In this document: positions 33,655 to 37,027 of the stretch, piece by piece
Layout of the letters: each line of letters starts with the position of its first letter
Numbering within the stretch: position 1 is the stretch's first letter
DNA from: Bacteroidales bacterium
GTDB taxonomy: Bacteria > Bacteroidota > Bacteroidia > Bacteroidales > UBA12077
Assembly (NCBI GenBank): GCA_030668615.1
Contig: DAOUTQ010000014.1
Location: forward strand, 1 to 37,027
Direction: 5' to 3'
Length of the DNA: 37,027 nucleotides
The notes under the pieces: generated by a model
Seen by the model: the letters and a program-made list of their open reading frames with translations, nothing else
What the model was told of the DNA's origin: nothing
Databases searched by the model: none
Made by a program: the position numbers and the translations under genes

Positions 33655-33822
33655 ATATTATTTCATGACAATATAAGCCGCTTAGTAAACAGTCAATGAA
33701 GCGATAATAAGGATAATAATCCATAATTAATCATGATGATTCCGTATATTTATGGATATAATTAAATTGATTGTTTATTTATAGATTTTTATTATTGTAA
33801 CTTTTAGCATAACCTATTTATC
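33655..33822. other. Non-coding stretch between the peptide gene and the second TPR-SpoIIE gene
   Basis: The ORF track leaves 33412-33822 empty. The first part holds the terminator and the peptide gene on the minus strand. This remainder has no ORF. It contains an inverted repeat ATCCATAA...TTATGGAT (about 33720-33758) and a lone TGTAAC at 33796 without a CGTC partner. I cannot assign a promoter for the following gene. Confidence 0.4.
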
Positions 33823-35871
33823 ATGAGAGTTTCGTTTTTATTTCTTTTCTTATTCCCGAGTATTCTATTTGCACAAACATCTAAAATTGATAGTTTAAAA
33901 ACCCTACTAAACCGCCCTGATGATTCTTTAAAAGTAGAATTGTTACTTGATATTTATGAGGAACATGAACAGGGAAAAATCTTATTAGGAAAAGAATATT
34001 TAGACCAAGCATATGAACTTACAGAAGATTTAGATGATAAATATTTAGAAGCTTCTGTGATGCTGCGATATGGAAATTTTTATAATATCACGGGTGACTT
34101 CGAAAATGCAATTACTTACATTACGAAAGCAAAAGAAATTTGTGAAGAAGAGAATTATCATAAAGGAATTGGCAATGCATATAACAACTTAGGCAACACA
34201 TACGAAAAACAGGGCAAATATGATGAAGCTATGGACTGTCTTATTAAAGCCCTTAACATATATGAGAGCATGCATGATTCTATGGGTATGGCAAAAAGCT
34301 TGTTAAATATTGGCCTCTTGTACTCAAGGCAAGAAGACTATGAAAAAAGCTTAGAGCTTTATAATAGATCATTGGACATTAGAGAAAAAATAAACGACAA
34401 AGAAGGAATTGCTCTTCTTTATAACAATATCGCCATAGTAAATTATTATTTAAATGATTTTGATAATGTAAGAAGTTATTTTGAAAAGGCGTATAAAATA
34501 TATGTTGAAATAGGAAATCAGAGACGACAATTAATGGCTTTGTCAAACATTGCCGAAGTCCATCATATGATAGGGCAAAAAGAAAAGGCTCTTGCGACAT
34601 ATTTTAAAATCCTTGAATTAGAAAAAGAACTTGGTCATAAAGCTGAGTTAGCGCAAACTCATTTTCAGATAGGAAGCTTATATGAATCAAGGGGCGATTT
34701 TCAAAAGGCAAAGAAACATTATTACTTAAGTCTTGAAATTGCGAAGGAAATAGGAACATTAGTTGATACTCGTGATGCTTACGGGCAATTAATGGAGATT
34801 TTTAAAATTGAAAAGAATTTTGAAAAGGCATTATGGTATAACGAAATGTATTTTGCACTAAACGATTCTATTTTTAATGCTGAAAAATCAAGACAGATTC
34901 AAGAAATAGAAACTCAATATGAAACAAAGAAGAAAGAGCAGCAAATTAAAAACTTGGAAAACGAGCAATTAATTAGTGATCTAAAGATTAAGAAACAGAG
35001 GATTTTCGCATTTTCTTTTTTCATGGGATTTGTCTCTATTTTTGTATTTCTATTAGTACTATTTTATCAGATAAGAAAAATTAGAAAAGCAAAAGATTTG
35101 CTTACGTTTCAGAAAAAACAAATTACAGATAGTATTGAGTATGCAAGCCGAATTCAAACTGCAGTGCTGCCACCAGGTGAATATATCTCTAAGCTTATAC
35201 CTGAACACTTTATTTTTTATAAACCAAGAGATATTGTTAGCGGAGATTTTTACTGGATAACACACAAAGAAGGAAAAACAATAATAGCAGCTGTAGATTG
35301 TACCGGGCATGGAGTTCCTGGAGCCTTTATGAGTATGCTTGGTTTTGCATTCTTAAATGAAATTGTAAATAAAAGCACAGAAATAAAAGCCAGTGCTATA
35401 TTAAATCAACTCAGAGATTATGTGAAAAAATCCTTACATCAAACCGGAAAAGATGACGAAACAAAAGATGGGATGGATATTGCACTTTGTATAATTGATA
35501 CAGATAAGCTTAAATTACAATATTCAGGAGCATATAATCCTTTATACCTTATTAGAAATGAGAAGCTTATTTCATTAAAAGCAGATAGAATGCCAATAGG
35601 CATTCATTTAATAGAAAAAGAATCTTTTACAAACCATGAAATAGATATTCAAAAAGGTGATACAATTTATGTTTTTACTGATGGCTATGTAGATCAGTTT
35701 GGTGGACCAGATGCAAGGAAGTTTAAGTTATTGCCATTTAAAGAAATGCTCTTAAAAATTAAAGATCAATCAATGGATGAGCAAAAAAGAATGCTTGAAG
35801 AACAATTCTACGCATGGAAAGGAGATTCTGAACAAATTGATGATGTTTTAGTCATGGGAATTAAAATATAA
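33823..35871 (+). CDS. TPR-repeat membrane protein with SpoIIE/PP2C-type serine phosphatase domain (paralogue)
   Basis: A 682-residue relative of the 9953-12154 protein with the same order: signal peptide (MRVSFLFLFLFPSILFAQ), about seven TPRs (residues ~55-340, for example GIGNAYNNLGNTYEKQGKYDEAMDCLIKALNIYE), a Glu/Lys-rich coiled coil, a transmembrane helix (IFAFSFFMGFVSIFVFLLVLFYQI, ~393-416), the linker QKKQITDSIEYASRIQTAVLPP and the SpoIIE domain. Catalytic motifs SGDFYWI (~472), DCTGHGVPGAFMSMLG (~492), DGMDIALCIID and TDGYVDQFGG are intact. The phosphatase domains of the two paralogues are far more alike than their TPR parts, implying different inputs but a similar output. It is flanked downstream by a decayed fragment and another TPR gene. 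Confidence 0.92.
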   Translation: MRVSFLFLFLFPSILFAQTSKIDSLKTLLNRPDDSLKVELLLDIYEEHEQGKILLGKEYLDQAYELTEDLDDKYLEASVMLRYGNFYNITGDFENAITYITKAKEICEEENYHKGIGNAYNNLGNTYEKQGKYDEAMDCLIKALNIYESMHDSMGMAKSLLNIGLLYSRQEDYEKSLELYNRSLDIREKINDKEGIALLYNNIAIVNYYLNDFDNVRSYFEKAYKIYVEIGNQRRQLMALSNIAEVHHMIGQKEKALATYFKILELEKELGHKAELAQTHFQIGSLYESRGDFQKAKKHYYLSLEIAKEIGTLVDTRDAYGQLMEIFKIEKNFEKALWYNEMYFALNDSIFNAEKSRQIQEIETQYETKKKEQQIKNLENEQLISDLKIKKQRIFAFSFFMGFVSIFVFLLVLFYQIRKIRKAKDLLTFQKKQITDSIEYASRIQTAVLPPGEYISKLIPEHFIFYKPRDIVSGDFYWITHKEGKTIIAAVDCTGHGVPGAFMSMLGFAFLNEIVNKSTEIKASAILNQLRDYVKKSLHQTGKDDETKDGMDIALCIIDTDKLKLQYSGAYNPLYLIRNEKLISLKADRMPIGIHLIEKESFTNHEIDIQKGDTIYVFTDGYVDQFGGPDARKFKLLPFKEMLLKIKDQSMDEQKRMLEEQFYAWKGDSEQIDDVLVMGIKI

Positions 35872-35873
35872 TC

Positions 35874-36063
35874 ATAGATTTATTTTCTATAATTGTTTTA
35901 TTTCTTCCGTTAATGTTATTCTCTCAAATAAACGCTCAAGTTGTAGATTTGATTTTTTTTGGCAAATCGCATGAATATTCTTGGCTGTTAATATGTAATT
36001 GAAAAAGTTGACTCTATAGTTTTAAAACAATTAAAGAAGCTTTTATATCATTTTAAGAATTTA
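35874..36063 (+). pseudogene. Degenerate gene fragment (signal peptide and start of a TPR-type protein)
   Basis: In one frame the sequence reads IDLFSIIVLFLPLMLFSQINAQVVD, a good signal peptide that lacks an ATG (ATA at the expected place) and soon meets TGA. About 60 nt on, a second frame reads VDSIVLKQLKKLL, the kind of sequence that follows the signal peptide in TPR-effector proteins. The frames differ by one. I read this as a decayed TPR-gene start between two live TPR genes, but the fragment is short and chance cannot be excluded. Confidence 0.3.
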
Positions 36064-36077
36064 AAATGACTTAATAC

Positions 36078-36104
36078 TGTAACTGAATAATTGTTTTGTA
36101 CGTT
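36078..36104 (+). promoter_or_regulatory. Possible ECF-type promoter (TGTAAC-N17-CGTT) for the last TPR gene
   Basis: TGTAAC (36078-36083) is followed after 17 nt by CGTT (36101-36104), 29 nt before ATG 36134. It shares the -35 word and spacing of the sites at 30804 and 32448, with one mismatch in CGTC. Confidence 0.38.
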
Positions 36105-36133
36105 TAATAAAACTTAAACAAGAAACACAAGTT

Positions 36134-37027
36134 ATGAAGAAAAGTATTTATAATACTCTCAGAATTATTATTGCAATAGTGGCATTGTTTTTTTTATCTT
36201 TTACTGTTACTGGAAATGAATTAGAAAGAGAGCTAAACAAAATTGAGTTATACATTGAAAATGATATTGATTCAGCATTACTAATTCTTAATAATATATA
36301 TGAAAAGTATAGGCGTTCAGCCACAGATTGGGAAATAGCAAGAATGTATCATTTTTACGCAAACATCTACGCAGATAAGGAGGAAAATCAAAATGCGCTT
36401 GAGTATTATTTAATGGCAAAAGAAAAATATGAATCAATTGATTCATTAAAACGAGCGGCCTCATTGTATCCCGACATTGGAGTAATTTATTATTGGTTGG
36501 GTGATTATGAAAAAGCCATAGCTGCTTATATGGAAGGTGTAAAAGCTGCTGAGCTTAACAACGATAAGATATCCATGGCCCGTTGTTTTCAAAACATGGG
36601 TTTGGTCTATAGTGAAATAGGCGAAATTGATTTAACTCTAAAATATTATAATAAAGTCCTTGAACTCTCAAATCAAATACCAAATTTTGACTCAGAAAAA
36701 GCAGGTGCTCTGCAGAATATTGGAGTTGAATATTCTAAACAAGGAGAATTAGAAACTGCTATCAACTATTATCAACAGTCTCTTAAGATTTATGAAGAAT
36801 TGAATGAACTTGGTAATATGGCAATAACATATAATAATATTGGAGTTTTATTTTCGCAAAAACAGCTAAGCGATTCAACCATTACTTATTATAAAAAAGC
36901 GCTAAATGTTTTTTATAGTATTGATTTCAAAAGAGGGATTTCTATTTCTTTATATAATATTGGTCAAATATACAGGCAAGAAATGAAGAACGAATTGGCC
37001 CTTGAATACTTTTATAAAAGCCTTGAA
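36134..37027 (+). CDS. TPR-repeat protein, N-terminal part (runs off the window)
   Basis: An open frame of 298 codons with no stop before the window ends, absent from the ORF track for that reason. ATG 36134 gives MKKSIYNTLRIIIAIVALFFLSFTVTG, a signal peptide or anchor, followed by at least six TPRs, such as ASLYPDIGVIYYWLGDYEKAI, ARCFQNMGLVYSEIGEIDLTL, GALQNIGVEYSKQGELETAI and ITYNNIGVLFSQKQLSDSTI. By analogy with the other three TPR proteins here, the missing part probably contains a transmembrane helix and a signalling output (histidine kinase, SpoIIE or DNA-binding), but this cannot be seen. An ECF-like promoter motif lies upstream. Confidence 0.85.
   Translation, partial: MKKSIYNTLRIIIAIVALFFLSFTVTGNELERELNKIELYIENDIDSALLILNNIYEKYRRSATDWEIARMYHFYANIYADKEENQNALEYYLMAKEKYESIDSLKRAASLYPDIGVIYYWLGDYEKAIAAYMEGVKAAELNNDKISMARCFQNMGLVYSEIGEIDLTLKYYNKVLELSNQIPNFDSEKAGALQNIGVEYSKQGELETAINYYQQSLKIYEELNELGNMAITYNNIGVLFSQKQLSDSTITYYKKALNVFYSIDFKRGISISLYNIGQIYRQEMKNELALEYFYKSLE

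Noticed and set aside
33796-33822. TGTAAC before the second TPR-SpoIIE gene as a further ECF promoter
   Set aside because: There is no CGTC at 16-17 nt, and a start site would fall at or after the ATG.

Overview
The window is AT-rich bacterial chromosome from a member of the Bacteroidota, most likely a Bacteroidales/Marinilabiliales-type organism. The reasons are: many small outer-membrane beta-barrels with signal peptides ending in Q/AQ, a lipoprotein with an acidic export tag after its cysteine, weak Shine-Dalgarno sites, TAnnTTTG-type -7 boxes, an atpD-atpC pair with a very short epsilon subunit, a DUF5686 protein, and TPR-fused signalling proteins. I see no rRNA, tRNA, CRISPR array, transposase or phage gene.

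Layout. 1-3.4 kb: 3' end of a DUF5686 gene, a barrel gene, cvpA and a methionine gamma-lyase-like PLP enzyme, with two copies of a dispersed palindromic repeat. 3.4-7.1 kb: tyrS, a Wzz-like polysaccharide co-polymerase and an O-antigen ligase/polymerase gene with an in-frame TGA before its conserved C-terminus. 7.1-14 kb: a barrel, a surface-type lipoprotein, a membrane-anchored reductive-dehalogenase-like Fe-S protein, a TPR-SpoIIE phosphatase and a Na/Pi cotransporter with a PhoU domain. 14-20.5 kb: polyprenyl synthase, two related small barrels, atpD-atpC-alpha/beta hydrolase, a GT9 glycosyltransferase and a SpoIIAA-like small protein. 20.5-27 kb (minus strand): a locus that reads as a putative envelope lipid or lipoprotein export system, namely TetR regulator, LolA-like carrier, two FtsX/MacB-type permeases, ATPase, a four-helix-bundle (S23-type) cassette and an outer-membrane barrel. 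27-37 kb: a TPR-PAS-histidine kinase-receiver hybrid, an e(P4)-type acid phosphatase lipoprotein, an ECF sigma/anti-sigma/barrel unit with matching candidate promoters, a 40-aa double-glycine-leader peptide missed by the ORF track, a second TPR-SpoIIE phosphatase, a decayed gene fragment, and a further TPR protein running off the end.

How the parts fit. Most genes concern the cell envelope (polysaccharide assembly, outer-membrane proteins, lipid or lipoprotein trafficking, ECF envelope regulation) or sensing by TPR-coupled effectors. The points most worth a second look are the GG-leader peptide, the TetR/LolA/ABC/barrel locus, the shared TGTAAC-N16/17-CGT(C/T) promoter motif, the N-terminally membrane-anchored RdhA-like protein, and the two in-frame TGA codons in a window where none of the other 33 complete genes ends in TGA.
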